A DNA stretch of 64,000 nt from Branchipolynoe longqiensis. Taxonomy: Eukaryota > Annelida > Polychaeta > Phyllodocida > Polynoidae. The translations under genes were made by a program, and so were the position numbers. The notes below the pieces were generated by a model that saw only the letters and a program-made list of their open reading frames with translations, was not told the origin of the DNA and ran no database searches. Shown here piece by piece: positions 50,985 to 62,103 of this stretch (the stretch's first letter is position 1; each line of letters begins with the position of its first letter). The stretch spans positions 23,951,849 through 24,015,848 of the forward strand of contig CM059186.1 in NCBI GenBank assembly GCA_030323885.1, written 5' to 3'.

Positions 50985-51262
50985 CCTCCTGCTCCCTCTC
51001 AGGAATCGGACCCCTTACCCGCTATGCCATCCCATTCGGTCCTTACAAGTTTGCCCCACCTCTGCCAATTTGGATTTCCACCGCTGTGTATAACTTACAG
51101 CGTCATCAAAGGCCAGTTGCTCTCATACCATGTCTATGTGCTGTGGGAGGTTAAAAATCCCTTGGGTCGGTAAAAGCGTAGGCTCGGGCTTTCTATCGAC
51201 AAACTGTCTAATGGTGAAAACAAGTCTATTCAGACTTATCTGTGATAGGCAGTATAAATCTT
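50985..51262 (+). mobile_element. SINE-B copy 3 (plus)
   Basis: The body (ccaatttggatttccaccgc, gttgctctcataccatgtct, ttgggtcggtaaaagcg) and tail (cttatctgtgataggcag) are the complement of the other two copies. The first 60 bp differ from the head at 14.9-15.0 kb and may be another head type. Confidence 0.75.
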
Positions 51263-51383
51263 CAAGGAAAGAAAAAAAGAAAAAAAAAAGAAGGGTGCAA
51301 TCAGTCGAGTTGGAGTCGGAGTAAGTCTGTCTAGTCCCCGCTCGGCATGACTTAGTGTTCCATTCAATTCACGCAACAAACGC

Positions 51384-51741
51384 TTAAAGTTGCAAAGTCT
51401 GATGAAAACATCAAATTTTCAAAACAAAAGTACTTATCTAGATTTGATTCTACATATTCAATTTAGATACTGGTGCACCTATTAGGCATTTGTTGCTGCA
51501 TAAAAGGTTGTAATAAATCAGTTTAATAAAAACCGGTTACTAATGAAGTCTATGTTGTCAGAGTTTTGTTGGCATACTTGCCTAAATTAATTTGGCAAGT
51601 TTTGATGTCAAATATCTCCAAAGTTAGCCATTTGAAATAAACGTTGTTTCAAACTAAAGTAACGTAGATTATAACGATCAGTATAATGTATTTATCTCAG
51701 AAAATGGCAGAAATCGAAAAGCATCGGACTGTGCAACTTTA
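51384..51741 (-). mobile_element. TTAA-MITE copy M7
   Basis: TTAAAGTTGCAAAGTCTGAT to catcggactgtgcaactttaa, 358 bp, reverse orientation relative to M8, which lies 85 bp away. Confidence 0.85.
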
Positions 51742-51825
51742 ATAAGAGCATTAATATCTAAGCTGGATCCTGATGGAAGCTTATAAGCATACCAAATCAG
51801 TATTGTGTTAGTATTGAATACTACA

Positions 51826-52179
51826 CTAAAGTTGCATAGTCCGATGGTTTTGAGTTTATGTCATTTTTCCAAGACAAGTATATTAAATGTCTTGTTACAA
51901 TCTACCTTGCTTTAGTTTAAAACAACATTTATTTAAATGGCAAACTTTTTAGATATTTGAAGTGCAAACATGTCAAATTAGTTTTCGCAAGCATGCCAAA
52001 ACTCTGACACCATGGGCTACTGCAGTAACAGGTTCTATTAAATTGATTCAGTATTCCCATTTGTGTAGCAACAAATGCTTAATAAGTGCCCCAGTGTCTA
52101 AATTAGATATGTATAATCAAATCTAGATAATTGATTTGGTTTTTAATATTTTATGCTTCATCGGACTATGCAGCTTTAA
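51826..52179 (+). mobile_element. TTAA-MITE copy M8
   Basis: CTAAAGTTGCATAGTCCGAT to catcggactatgcagctttaa. The left TTAA has become CTAA. With M7 it forms a tail-to-tail pair. Confidence 0.85.
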
Positions 52180-52204
52180 TTATGAACAAATTGCAGATGA
52201 GGAT

Positions 52205-52290
52205 GAGAAGATGAGTCGTCTATGTGTATCTAAGTGTCTGTGTGGTCTATCAAAGATTCTACTATGCTATACTATACTATTATATATACC
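52205..52290 (+). repeat. Direct repeat F, left copy
   Basis: atctaagtgtctgtgtggtc and aaagattctactatgctata recur at about 53690-53755, about 1.5 kb away, bracketing the YR fragment Y3. Confidence 0.65.
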
Positions 52291-52699
52291 GAACGGTGGT
52301 TAAGGTTTAGGGTCATTCTGATCACTACTCCTCTGTTAATCGGCACTGCGAACACGCATCATCGTACTCCACTGATGCTTCACCATGTACGGGTTGTTAA
52401 TAGCATGGGGTTTTTGTGCCTACCATGTACATTTCATAATAACTTTAATGGTTTTTTACTAACTTTGGTCACTTCAACCAGAGTTGCATCCATTTTGAGT
52501 CATGTAACCGCAAGTTTTGTTAACTCCGTCATTAGATAGCATGACTGATATGGTTTACCACATAATGGTATAGATCGATTCCACCAAATGGTGGCACTAT
52601 ATTGAAATGGGACCATGCATGAGTCTGGAATATAGCAGAGAACATAGATATATGCACAGTCTCTGAATATAGTCAGAGTCCATGAATATATATATATAT

Positions 52700-52782
52700 G
52701 TAGACCCGCTAAAGCAGAGTAGATGTGGGAGATACAGTTTATTAACAAACAATCACTGTACCTGGCTGGCAACAAAGCGCCG
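52700..52782 (+). repeat. Split-type direct repeat of Y3, copy 1
   Basis: tagacccgctaaagcagagt, agatgtgggagatacagttt, attaacaaacaatcactgta and cctggctggcaacaaa are shared almost exactly with 53098-53188. Confidence 0.8.
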
Positions 52783-53097
52783 AATCAAATAATAAACAAA
52801 CATTTTTTCTCGGCTAAGCGGCCGAGGCTAGTTCGGCGCGCAGGCTGGTTGGCATATCATGAAGGCACTGGGCCTGGCAGGTGCCGTGATTATATAGCCG
52901 ATTGTGTCGCCGACTAGCGGGTAATGGGCGCATAATACTCAATCGGATCTGGCCGGGCACTGGTGGCACCGACTAGCGTGAATAACTGAACCATAGGCGA
53001 AGCCGGACGCATTCATAAATTCTCTTATTTAATTAACCTGAGAGGGGAAGGCACCCTGTGGGGGCCTGCACTGGTATATACAAGTATATACTGACTG

Positions 53098-53188
53098 TAG
53101 ACCCGCGAAGGCAGACGAGAAGAATAGATGTGGGAGATACAGTTTATTAACAAACAATCACTGTACCTGGCTGGCAACAAACCGCCAA
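53098..53188 (+). repeat. Split-type direct repeat of Y3, copy 2
   Basis: Partner of 52700-52782, 398 bp apart. It lies just behind the end of the Y3 recombinase frame (minus). Confidence 0.8.
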
Positions 53189-53211
53189 TGGTGCGAAGCA
53201 CCCCCATCCAT

Positions 53212-53694
53212 GCCTAAGACGAGCTTGCCAGGGCTGTCATGACACACATATCCGCAAGTATTCTCTCCGAGAACGGAGAGGGAATATATGCAAAGACCGC
53301 ATTGGACAACCAATCCGCTGTCATTTTAATCTCCTCAAGGGATGCACCTTGCATGGCAAGGAAGGTGCGGCCCACTCGTCGTAGAGAATGGCATGAAAAT
53401 GAATCTTTCTTCAAACCTGCACACTCAGTGAAATACTTAATAGCCGAGTTTAGTGTCTTGTACTCCAACGGCTTAAAGCCCCCCCTTAGGAGAAGGCACC
53501 TGAAAAGCCGGGGGCAAGTCTGACAAGGGAACCTCCCGGAAGTGTCTCCGAGCCCAGTAGACTGCACATAAATCTTGGTCGGTAACATTAGCAATGGGTA
53601 TCAGCAGTTTGCGCTGCTTAAACTGTATAGTTTTGGAGCAGCTAATTGTTATAATCATGACCCAGCTCAAAAATTTGAAATCGTCCATGTGCAT
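53212..53694 (-). pseudogene. Y3: tyrosine recombinase fragment of a third YR retrotransposon
   Basis: The minus strand encodes, in two overlapping frames, CSKTIQFKQRKLLIPI and QDLCAVYWARRHFREVP (53473-53694), then DSFSCHSLRRVGRTFLAMQG, ASLEEIKMTADWLSNAVFAY and SERILADM (53214-53594). The order SKTIQF, HSLRR, ADW, Y matches the Y2 recombinase. The glycine pair after HSLRR is altered to VG. The His, one Arg and the Tyr remain, but the first Arg box and everything upstream are missing. A frameshift separates the two pieces near 53500. Confidence 0.75.
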
Positions 53695-54081
53695 CTAAGT
53701 GTCTCTGTGTGTGGTCTAACAAAGATTCTACTATGCTATACTATGCTATATAACATAGAGGTTTTAACCTTGGGGTCTATGCACTGAATGCATTCCACAC
53801 TTGCTCTCTATGGGCGTCTAATTCCAGAGGTGGCAGCTTTAATCAGTGTACAAGATGACCTTGCCCCGGTGCCTCACCTTGGGGAACAATAGCAGCCTCC
53901 CACCATTCACTTTACTAACAGTTCACCTCCCAATAGTGTTAGTGCAGGGGTTCATGCTTAGTTCCTTTCACAATGGCTGCAACTATGTCTGTTTGCAACT
54001 TTAGATTTAAGCTATCCTTGGTTACAGGTGGATCTTTGTTTGACCGAATTGTGCCCGTGTCCATGTTTTTGACTTCTGTTA

Positions 54082-54152
54082 ATGAATCACTGGTACCCGT
54101 CCTGATATGACCTGAGATGTTGCTAGGACGTTAAGCTCCAACAAACAAACAA
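54082..54152 (+). mobile_element. SINE-A tail fragment
   Basis: ggtacccgtcctgatatgac, gatgttgctaggacg and aacaaacaaacaacc. No body or head. Confidence 0.8.
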
Positions 54153-54184
54153 CCAATCTGTCTTTTACTCTGGTTTCATTGAAA

Positions 54185-54193
54185 CACTGTCAC

Positions 54194-54228
<35 letters not shown>

Positions 54229-55310
54229 GATATATATACTCTGTATTCATTGAGACACTGTATATGTATATATATACTCTGTGTTCATTGAGACATTGTA
54301 TTTAGTGTATATGTATATATATATACTCTGTATTCATTGAGACACTGCATATATATATACTCTGTATTCATTGAGACACTGTATATATATACTCTGTATT
54401 CATTGAGACATTGTGTATATATGTGTGTATATATACTGTGTATTCATTGAGACACTGAATGTATGAATGTATATATGTATAATCTGTATTCATTGAGACA
54501 CTGTATGTATGTATGTATATGTACACTCTGTATTCATTGAGACACTGAATGTATGTATGTATATATATATAATCTGTATTCATTGAGACACTGTATATTT
54601 ATATAATCTTTATTCATTGAGACACTGTATGTATGTATATGTACACTCTGTATTCATTGAGACACTGAATGTATGTATGTATATATATATAATCTGTATT
54701 CATTGAGACACTGAATGTATGTATGTATATATATATAATCTGTATTCATTGAGACACTGTATGTATGTATGTATATGTACACTCTGTATTCATTGAGACA
54801 CTGAATGTATGTATGTATATATATATAATCTGTATTCATTGAGACACTGTATGTATGTATGTATATGTACACTCTGTATTCATTGAGACACTGAATGTAT
54901 GTATGTATATATATATATTGTATTCTTGAGACACTGAATGTATGAATGTATATATGTATAATCTGTATTCATTGAGACACTGTTGTATGTATGTATGTAC
55001 TTGTATTCATTGAGAATGTGTGTTTTTTGTTTTTGGTGTTGTTGTTGTTTGTTGTTTTTGGACTGAATGTATGTATGTATATATATATAATCTGTATTCA
55101 TTGAGACACTGTATATTTATATAATCTTTATTCATTGAGACACTGTATGTATATATACTCTGTATTCATTAAGACACAAAATGTGTTCATATATATAATG
55201 TGTATTCATTGAGACTGTATATTTATATACTCTGTATTCATTGAGACACTGTGCATGTGTATATATGTATATATGTATATATATATATATATATGTATAT
55301 ATATGGTCTC
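54185..55310. repeat. Minisatellite of about 45-60 bp (ctgtattcattgagacactg)
   Basis: About 20 units join the constant ctgtattcattgagacactg to variable tatgtatgtatatatat spacers. A 50-bp non-unit insertion (tttttgttgttgttgtttg) lies at 55020-55065. Tyr/Ile-rich minus-strand frames are artefacts. Confidence 0.95.
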
Positions 55311-55680
55311 AATGTCCGCTAGGGCTTAAGCGTGGATTAGGACAGGTGAATAATCCCAATAGTGCTTTGATTAGCTACAGCAGCCTTGAGTTATAGACAC
55401 AGGTGGTGTAGGTGAGTGGGCACGTGGAGGTGTGGGGGTGGGGAGGGGGTAGGGAGGGGGTGGGGATCCCCCCCCCCCTTCCTGCCTTCACTGGTTCTAG
55501 GCTGCTTTGTCTTGTGGACAAAGGGACCAGGATGAAGACGGAAATCCTTTGATCGGGGATCGGGAACAACACGTTCATGAATCAGCTGGATCTTGGAATT
55601 TGAATGTACACTCTCCTTGTGCACGATTGCATATATTCACCCACATCATCCGATAGAAAAATACCTTCCATCATCCTGCC
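55311..55680. other. Unique region
   Basis: No gene was recognised. It contains a GGGGTGGGG-rich stretch at 55430-55475 and the segment gacacaggtggtgtaggtga. Confidence 0.4.
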
Positions 55681-55684
55681 TTAA

Positions 55685-55833
55685 GCTAGGATTCCTTACA
55701 CGCGGTATGCGGTATGCGAATGCGAATGCGAATGCGGCAAAAAATCGAAAAGCATCTAAATCAATGGGGGTGATTCCTTACACGCGGTATGCGGTATGCA
55801 GCATGCGGCATACCGCGTGTAGGGAATCCTAGC
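55685..55833. mobile_element. Compact palindromic TIR element (149 bp, family T3)
   Basis: Left end GCTAGGATTCCTTACACGCG then gtatgc. The right end is its complement, gcataccgcgtgtagggaatcctagc, with one difference. ATTCCTTACACGCGGTATGC also occurs a second time inside (about 55773), and gaatgc is repeated four times. Confidence 0.75.
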
Positions 55834-56640
55834 TTCAGGATGGTATGACAGCGGTGGATACTTTGCATAATTTATGATAATAAATTCATCGGAATTGTTA
55901 TTAATGTTTTTATTATGTGCTAATTTTTTGTGCTAATTGGATGTTACATTGCTGAGTTTTTATAAGGAAAACTGAACTTTCATGATGGCATCCACCATTT
56001 TAATGATGTAGAATTTTGATATATTTCAAAGGGGATAAAACTTAAATGCATAGTGGTAAAAAAATGCAGTTGCAATAAGTGATGCTTAGCCCAAAATGGT
56101 AGATAGATAATCTTTGATGATGGTTGTAGCTGACTATCAGAGGAGCAGGCACATGTCGACAATGGCATAATAGTGGTATTATAGCACTATTTCATCGAGT
56201 ATTTATTCATCGAATAATATCTCTTGTCAGCGCCAGAGCACTGGTCTTCCGGCCGTACAGTACAACCCCTTAATACATAAATGATACTACCATCAGTTGT
56301 AATAGTGACTGCATGCAAATCTTGTTTTGTTACTAAAAGTATTACACATTTTATAATGAAGTATCAGCTGTAGTAGTAACTGTGTATAAATCCAGTCCAA
56401 TAGAGGTATCATGCAGAAATGAAACTACTATCAGTTATAATAGTGACTGCATGCAAATCCTATTTGTTCCCAAAAGTACCATACATTTTATAAATGAAAT
56501 ATCAGCTGTAGTAGTAACTGTAACTGTGTACAAAATCAGTCCAATAAAAGTATCATGCATTCAGTGAATATGTATTACATGGGTTTAGAATTGTCTTTTT
56601 CCTTTTTCTTTTTAAAAGAAATATCTCAAAATATATATAC
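55834..56640. other. AT-rich region with a small tandem duplication and tail family C
   Basis: 56185-56265 (minus) is tail family C (cttgtcagcgccagagcact, ggtcttccggcc). A diverged duplication of about 110 bp runs tatcagttgtaatagtgactgc ... agctgtagtagtaactgt (about 56290-56400 and 56427-56530), with a third partial unit at 56655. No gene. Confidence 0.5.
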
Positions 56641-56859
56641 CTATTTCCCAAATACACAGTGACTGCATGCAAATCCTGTTTGTTACTAAAACAATTGGTG
56701 AAATAAATTCTCCTAAAACATTATATATAAATGCATGTATATAATCATCCATAAAAATGCTTTCAACCGAGTGGTGAAACCCACCCCGAATAGAGGCGGG
56801 GGCAAGGTGCATACTGGCCACCCACCTCCCCAGCCTCCTGATTGGGGGGGGGGGGGGGG

Positions 56860-57275
56860 GGGGTCGGGTGTATCCAGTCGACAGCAGCAAGGGTTTAGGA
56901 GGAATGGACGGGCAAAGGGGGATACTGCGGTTCCAGCAACGAGAACAAAGCAAGAGAAACGATAAGGTACAGGGCCCCACCCAAGCACACAACTACCCTG
57001 GTCAGGGGGAGAAGTATTCCTGGGAGAAAAAAAAAAGGGTAGAGTCTAGGAAAGAGAAATGAGGAGAATTGAGTCAAAGGACCGTGTCTATTTGCTCTAT
57101 GGTGACTAACCAGTGAGCCAAAGACACAGACAGAGTAAGAGTAGAAAGTGAAATGCTGGCAGGCTCCCCCTCCTGGAACTCTTTTCAGACATAATCAAGG
57201 AGGAGCGTGACCAGCGGAGAGGAGATAGAGAGAGGTGTGGACGAAGTGCGGTCCGGATAGCAAGTGAGAGGTCTG
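56860..57275 (+). repeat. Dispersed repeat E, copy 1
   Basis: Shared with 61075-61455 over about 400 bp: gggccccacccaagcacaca, gaaagagaaatgaggaga, gtcaaaggaccgtgtctatt, ctcctggaactcttttcaga and gaagtgcggtccggatagca. No protein domain was recognised; the repeat type is unknown. Confidence 0.75.
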
Positions 57276-57317
57276 ACTTTGTGCACAGTCTGGGTCCTGC
57301 TTTTAAAGCCCTAGCCC

Positions 57318-57380
57318 CCCTCCCGTCCTGCTAAGACCCTAGATGCTGCCAGGACGTAAAGCTCCAACAACCAACCAACC
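57318..57380 (+). mobile_element. SINE-A tail fragment
   Basis: cccgtcctgctaagacccta, gatgctgccaggacgtaaag and caacaaccaaccaacc. Confidence 0.7.
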
Positions 57381-57547
57381 TAAAGCCCTACCAGGCTCAA
57401 CTGCCAGTATACATATCTGTAACCAGACAGAAAACCCCGTGGAAATGGGAAACAACACTGCCATCCCCCACACCTACGACACTAGCCATACTTGCGCACT
57501 ATCAACCTACAGGTGTCAGTCGACAAATCGTCGGACTGTCGGCTCAG

Positions 57548-57889
57548 TTAAAGCTGCATCGTCCGATGAAAACATCAATTTTTCGAAACCAAAGCAACTA
57601 TCTAGACTTGATTCTACATGTCTAACTTAGATAGTGGTGCAATTATTATTGTGCCTTGCCACATATAAGGAAATACCGAGTCAATTTAATAGAGCCTGTT
57701 ACTGCAGAAGCCTGCAGAGTTTTGGCGTGCTTGTCGAAATTAATTTTGCATGTTCGCACTTTAAATATCTCAAAAGTTAACCAGTTAAAATAAAAGTTAC
57801 TTCAAACTAACCTAAGGTAGATTATAACAATCAACCTAATATGTTTATCTCAGTAAATGACAGAAAACCATCGGACTATGCAGCTTTAA
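57548..57889 (-). mobile_element. TTAA-MITE copy M9
   Basis: TTAAAGCTGCATCGTCCGAT to catcggactatgcagctttaa, 342 bp. Confidence 0.85.
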
Positions 57890-57949
57890 GGCTAGGCATT
57901 GTCCTACTATCAAACCACTACCGTACCCAGACCTGTCCGCAACGAGGGT

Positions 57950-58740
57950 CCAGTGTGTGGGCGGGGTGTGTGGGGTGACGTGTGTGGGGTGTGTGGGTAT
58001 GTGGGTGCGTGTTGGGGGAGGGATTGTGCAGGGTGTGTGGGGTGTGTAAGGGTGGGGTTTTGTAAGTGTGTGAGGCGGGGTGTGTGGGGAGGTGTGGTGT
58101 GGGGTGTGTGGGGGGTAGGGCGTGTATTGGCGGGTGTGTGGGGCAGAGTGTGGTGGGCGGGGGGTGTGGGGCGGGGTGTGTGGGGTGTATGGAGTGAGGC
58201 GGGGTGTGGACGGGGTGTGTGTCACGCGGTGTGATGGGCGGGGTGCGGTGTGTATGGGTGGTGGGCGGGGTGTGTGGGGCGGGGTGTGTGGGGCGGGGTG
58301 TGTGGGACGGGGTGTGTGTGGTGTGTGGAGCGTGGGTGTTGGGAAGGGTGTGAGGGGCGAGGTGTTGTAGGCGAGGTGTGTGGTGGGCGGGGTTTAGGGA
58401 GGATGTGTGGGCGGATTGTGGTGTGTGTGTGTGGAGCGGGGTGTGTGGGGTATGTGGAGGGAGTTTATGGGGAGGGGTGTGGTGGGCGCGGTGTGTGAGG
58501 TGTGTGGGGCGGGGTGTGGTGGGGCGGGCTGTGGTGGGGCCGGGTGTGGTGTGGTGTGGTGGGGCAGGGTGTGTGGGGTGTGTAGGGCGGAGTGTGGTGG
58601 GCGGGGTGTGTGGGGTAGGGTGTGGTGGGGCGGGGTATGGTGGGGCGGGGTGTGGTGCGCGGGGTGTGTGGGGCAGGGTGTGGTGGGGCGGGGTGTGGTG
58701 GGGCGGGGTGTGTGTGGCGGGTGAGAGGAGTGGAGGGATT
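57950..58740. repeat. GGGGCGGGGTGTGTG minisatellite
   Basis: Irregular 12-20 bp units. A regular gtggtggggcggggt block lies at 58620-58710. Long His/Pro/Thr frames on the minus strand are repeat artefacts. Confidence 0.95.
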
Positions 58741-58969
58741 GAGGGGTGTGGGGAGGAGGCCATGCGATGGGGGATTCCTAATCTATACGCGCTAGCTCTG
58801 ACTCTGAGCTGTAGCAGATCTCTAACGCGGGAATATAGCACGTCACCGCCCACGTCACAGGTCGCATTCCAACCCGACGGCCTGAAATAATATCAATCTT
58901 GAAGGCCACCACTGAACCGCACAGCCGGATCGCCGAGTTGCTCAGTGTAGGACCTGCCCGCGTGGGGTG

Positions 58970-59575
58970 GGGGTGGAGGTGGGGGTGGGGGTGGGGGTGA
59001 TGGGGGTGGGGGTGAGAAGCGGGAAGGGTATGTATTTCACTGCCCGTATCTACACGGTGTAGAGGGAGGGGGGGGTGCTGCCTGGCGGGGGAAGGGGGGG
59101 TGGAAGGGGTATGGCGGGAGGGGGAGCGGGGAGGGGGGGAAGGGAGGAGAGGGGGTGGGGAGCACAGAGACGGGAAAGGGCGGAGTTGGGAGGGGGAGGG
59201 GAGGGGGGAAGGGCACAATGAGGGGGGGGGGACGAATAGCGCGGGGAAGGGGAAGGGAAGAGGAGGTGGGGGGGGGGGGGGGGGCGCATGGATGGGAGGA
59301 ATAGGGAATGGGGCGGGGGTAGGGGGAGGGGAAGTGAAGGGAGGGCGCAGGGAGGGGAGGGGGAACGGGGATGGGAGGCGGAGGGAGGAGGAGGAAGGGG
59401 AGGAGGGAGGGGAAATGGGAATGGGGTGGCCCAAGTAGAATGAGGGGAGGGGGAATGGGTGGTACGGGATGGGACATGGGAGGGGAGGAGGAAGGCGATG
59501 CGGGGGAAGGGGGAGGGGGAGGGAGAGAGGGGAGGGGCTGGGGAAGAGTGGAGGGGCTGGGAGAGATCGGATGGG
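58970..59575. repeat. Polypurine (GGGGAGGGG) tract
   Basis: The strand is almost purely G/A for more than 500 bp, with a short gtgggggtgg block at the start. The complement is poly-pyrimidine. Confidence 0.95.
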
Positions 59576-59733
59576 GGTGTATCTGCGCCTTTATGAGGAC
59601 CATGGGACAGAATTGCATCGTGGAGATGATTGCTTATATAAGAAATGTGGCTCGGTATGTGTATGTGTACATACTATGCACAGGGAATCCTGCGTAGATT
59701 TAGCAACGGGTGCTGTTTGCGGTTAGGCGGTTG

Positions 59734-60063
59734 TTGGTTGGTTGGTTGGTTGCTGGAGTTTCACGTTCTTGCAACATCTGAGGTTCTGTCAGGACGGTAG
59801 GGGGTTGCTTACGGGAACAGTGTCCGCGTTTAGCGAATGTGTGTATGTGTGGCATGAGCGAATTGCGAAGGTTTATATAGCATAAGTGACTCTATGTTGG
59901 TTGGTTGGTTATTGGAGTTTTACATCCTGGCAACATCTAAGGCCATATCAGGACGGGTACCGACTTGTAGCGCTGATCCATTGGGAGACCAGGCCGGCAG
60001 CACCATGACTTGACCTGATATCCCACTCGGTCACATTATCCTGACACCGAGCCAACCAGTGTT
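59734..60063 (-). mobile_element. Two SINE-A fragments (tail, then tail plus body)
   Basis: A lone tail lies at 59734-59805 (ggagtttcacgttcttgcaa). A longer minus copy at 59897-60063 lacks the middle gtgacagtgcgcactcatgg block and ends at cgagccaaccagt. Confidence 0.8.
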
Positions 60064-60263
60064 GCGACTCTATGTGGGTTTACTACATATTAGTATCATG
60101 ATGAGTGTGAAACCGACGTAATGCTCGACAAGGTGAAAGCCTACAGTAGAACTCTCACAAATGCATCCAAGTGTAATTTGAATCTGTGTGTGTGGTGGGG
60201 TGGTAGAAAGAAAGAACGTGTAAACCTGAGATCAAGTGTACAGCAGTATCTCTATTCAAAGGA

Positions 60264-60424
60264 CCGACGGGATGGCCGAATGAGTTAGAGCGTCCATCTC
60301 CCATGTTGGTAGATCGTGGGGTCATGGGTTCGAACCCTGGTCGAGTCAAACCAATGACTTAAAAATTGATACTTGTCGCTTCCTAGCCAGCTGCTCGCCA
60401 TTATTAGGATAGGGCAAGGAGCAG
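60264..60424 (+). mobile_element. SINE-A 5' half with the alternative head
   Basis: gacgggatggccgaatgagt, ggtcatgggttcgaaccctg and the first part of the body, cut at ggcaaggagcag. The head is the same type as at 45515. Confidence 0.8.
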
Positions 60425-60650
60425 TGGAATGAGGAAGACCAATCGTCCGAGATTGAAATTTCCCCTGCTTAAACAACTAACAAACCAACAACAACAAAAA
60501 GAGGGAAAAAAAGGAAAACTCTGCACCTAGACCAATGTACAGACATGACAATTGCCCTGTTATGGGTTAATTTAGACAAAAAGAGTTTGTGCATTGGCAA
60601 ATTGTTTCGCTGATCACAGGGGGTAATGGAGACAAGTACACACACACACA

Positions 60651-60652
<2 letters not shown>

Positions 60653-60687
<35 letters not shown>

Positions 60688-60735
60688 TTCATACAAATAT
60701 CTATATATATGTATATATATTTATAAATGTATATG
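60653..60735. repeat. CA and TA microsatellite
   Basis: CACACA is followed by about 16 TA units and mixed TA/CAT repeats. Confidence 0.9.
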
Positions 60736-61074
60736 CCGATGTAAGGAATACGCATCATGCTGCCCCCGGCGGCTGTCAGGGGAACACGCTGGCTGGTTCA
60801 CGGCTGTTCCGCTCGTGGTTGGTTGGTTGGTTTGGGGTGTTCGTAACCTTACGACGGTTACAGGTTGCAGAACTGCAACATTATAGAGAGGCTCCGATAA
60901 ATCGGCCCAATCTTTGGTTTGAAGACTTGTCTTCGTAGAGGGAGTGTTATGAAGGCTGGGACATCCTTCACGACGTAGTGACGACGGGGCGCCGGGCGGC
61001 AGCGGATCTCTCCGTGCCGGTATGTAGTAGAGCTGTAGGTGTGTGTAGTGTAGTGTAGCACTCGAATCCGGTCA

Positions 61075-61455
61075 GCAGGGGTTTGAGGAAGGCGGGCAAA
61101 GGTGGGAGCAGCGGTCGTTCCAGCAACAAGAACCAGACAAAGAAATCGTAATAGGTCAAGGGCCCCACCCAAGAACACAACAACCCTGGTCAGGGGAAGA
61201 AGTGTGCCTGGGAGAAATCGAATGGGCAGAATCTAGGAAAGAGAAATGAGGAGAGTTGAGTCAAAGGACCGTGTCTATTTGCCCTGCGGTGACCATCCAG
61301 CGAGCCATAGACACGGACAGAGTAAGAATAGAAAGTGAAAATGCCGGCGGGCACCCCCTCCTGGAACTCTTTTCAGACATATCAAGGAGGTGCTAGGCCG
61401 GCAGAGAGGTGATAGAGAGAGGTGTGGACGAAGTGCGGTCCGGATAGCAAGTGTT
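61075..61455 (+). repeat. Dispersed repeat E, copy 2
   Basis: Second copy of the 56860-57275 repeat, with similarity beginning near gcgggcaaaggtgggagcag. Confidence 0.75.
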
Positions 61456-61541
61456 CCGCTCGTGGGTGGCCGGCTGGTTATATACCTAGCGGGCACCGGC
61501 TGGCCGCGTTAGTCTGTCTCAATCGGGCAATGTAGCCTTAA

Positions 61542-61827
61542 GGCCAAGTCACACCGCACCGGATTGGGGGAAACGGACAGAAAACGAACAAAGTCCGTTT
61601 TGTGTCCGTACAAGTTTTGAACATGCACAAAACTAAGAATGGATGCCGCCGGACTGACGTCTATGGTTCTTGTCCGTTTTTAATTTGTTTCGTCCATTGG
61701 CGATTCGTTCATGTCCGTTTCATGTCCGTTTCATGTCCGTTTCATGTCCGTTTCATGTCCGTTTCATGTCCGTTTCATGTCCGTTGGTCCAGCTTCCTTT
61801 GACCCAATATTGCAACATTTTGACACA
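61542..61827. mobile_element. Family H1-related TIR element, 3' end lost
   Basis: TAA is followed by GGCCAAGTCACACCGCACCG, then tgtccgttt-type repeats (six units of gtccgtttcat at 61705-61785). It ends at a SINE-A. It resembles 43638-44237 in ends, target and core motif. Confidence 0.6.
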
Positions 61828-62103
61828 TCAAACCCTGGTCGAGTCAAACTAATGACTTAAAAATTGATACTTGTCACTTCCTAGCCAGGCGCTTGGCATT
61901 ATTAGGATAGGGCAAGCACTGGTGTGCTCAGTGTCAGGATAATGTGACTGAGTGGGATACCAAGTCATGATGCTGGCAGCCTGGTTTCCCAGTGGGACAG
62001 CACTATAAAGTCACCATGAGTGTGCACTGTCACAAGTCGGTACCCATCCTGATATGACCTTAGATGTTGCTAGAACGTAAAATAACATAAAACAAACAAC
62101 AAC
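61828..62103 (+). mobile_element. SINE-A, head truncated
   Basis: It begins aaccctggtcgagtcaaact and runs to gctagaacgtaaaataacat and AAACAAACAACAAC. Confidence 0.85.

Noticed and set aside
57918..59618. Pro- and His-rich frames of 311, 218 and 193 residues on the minus strand
   Set aside because: Low-complexity translation of G-rich arrays.
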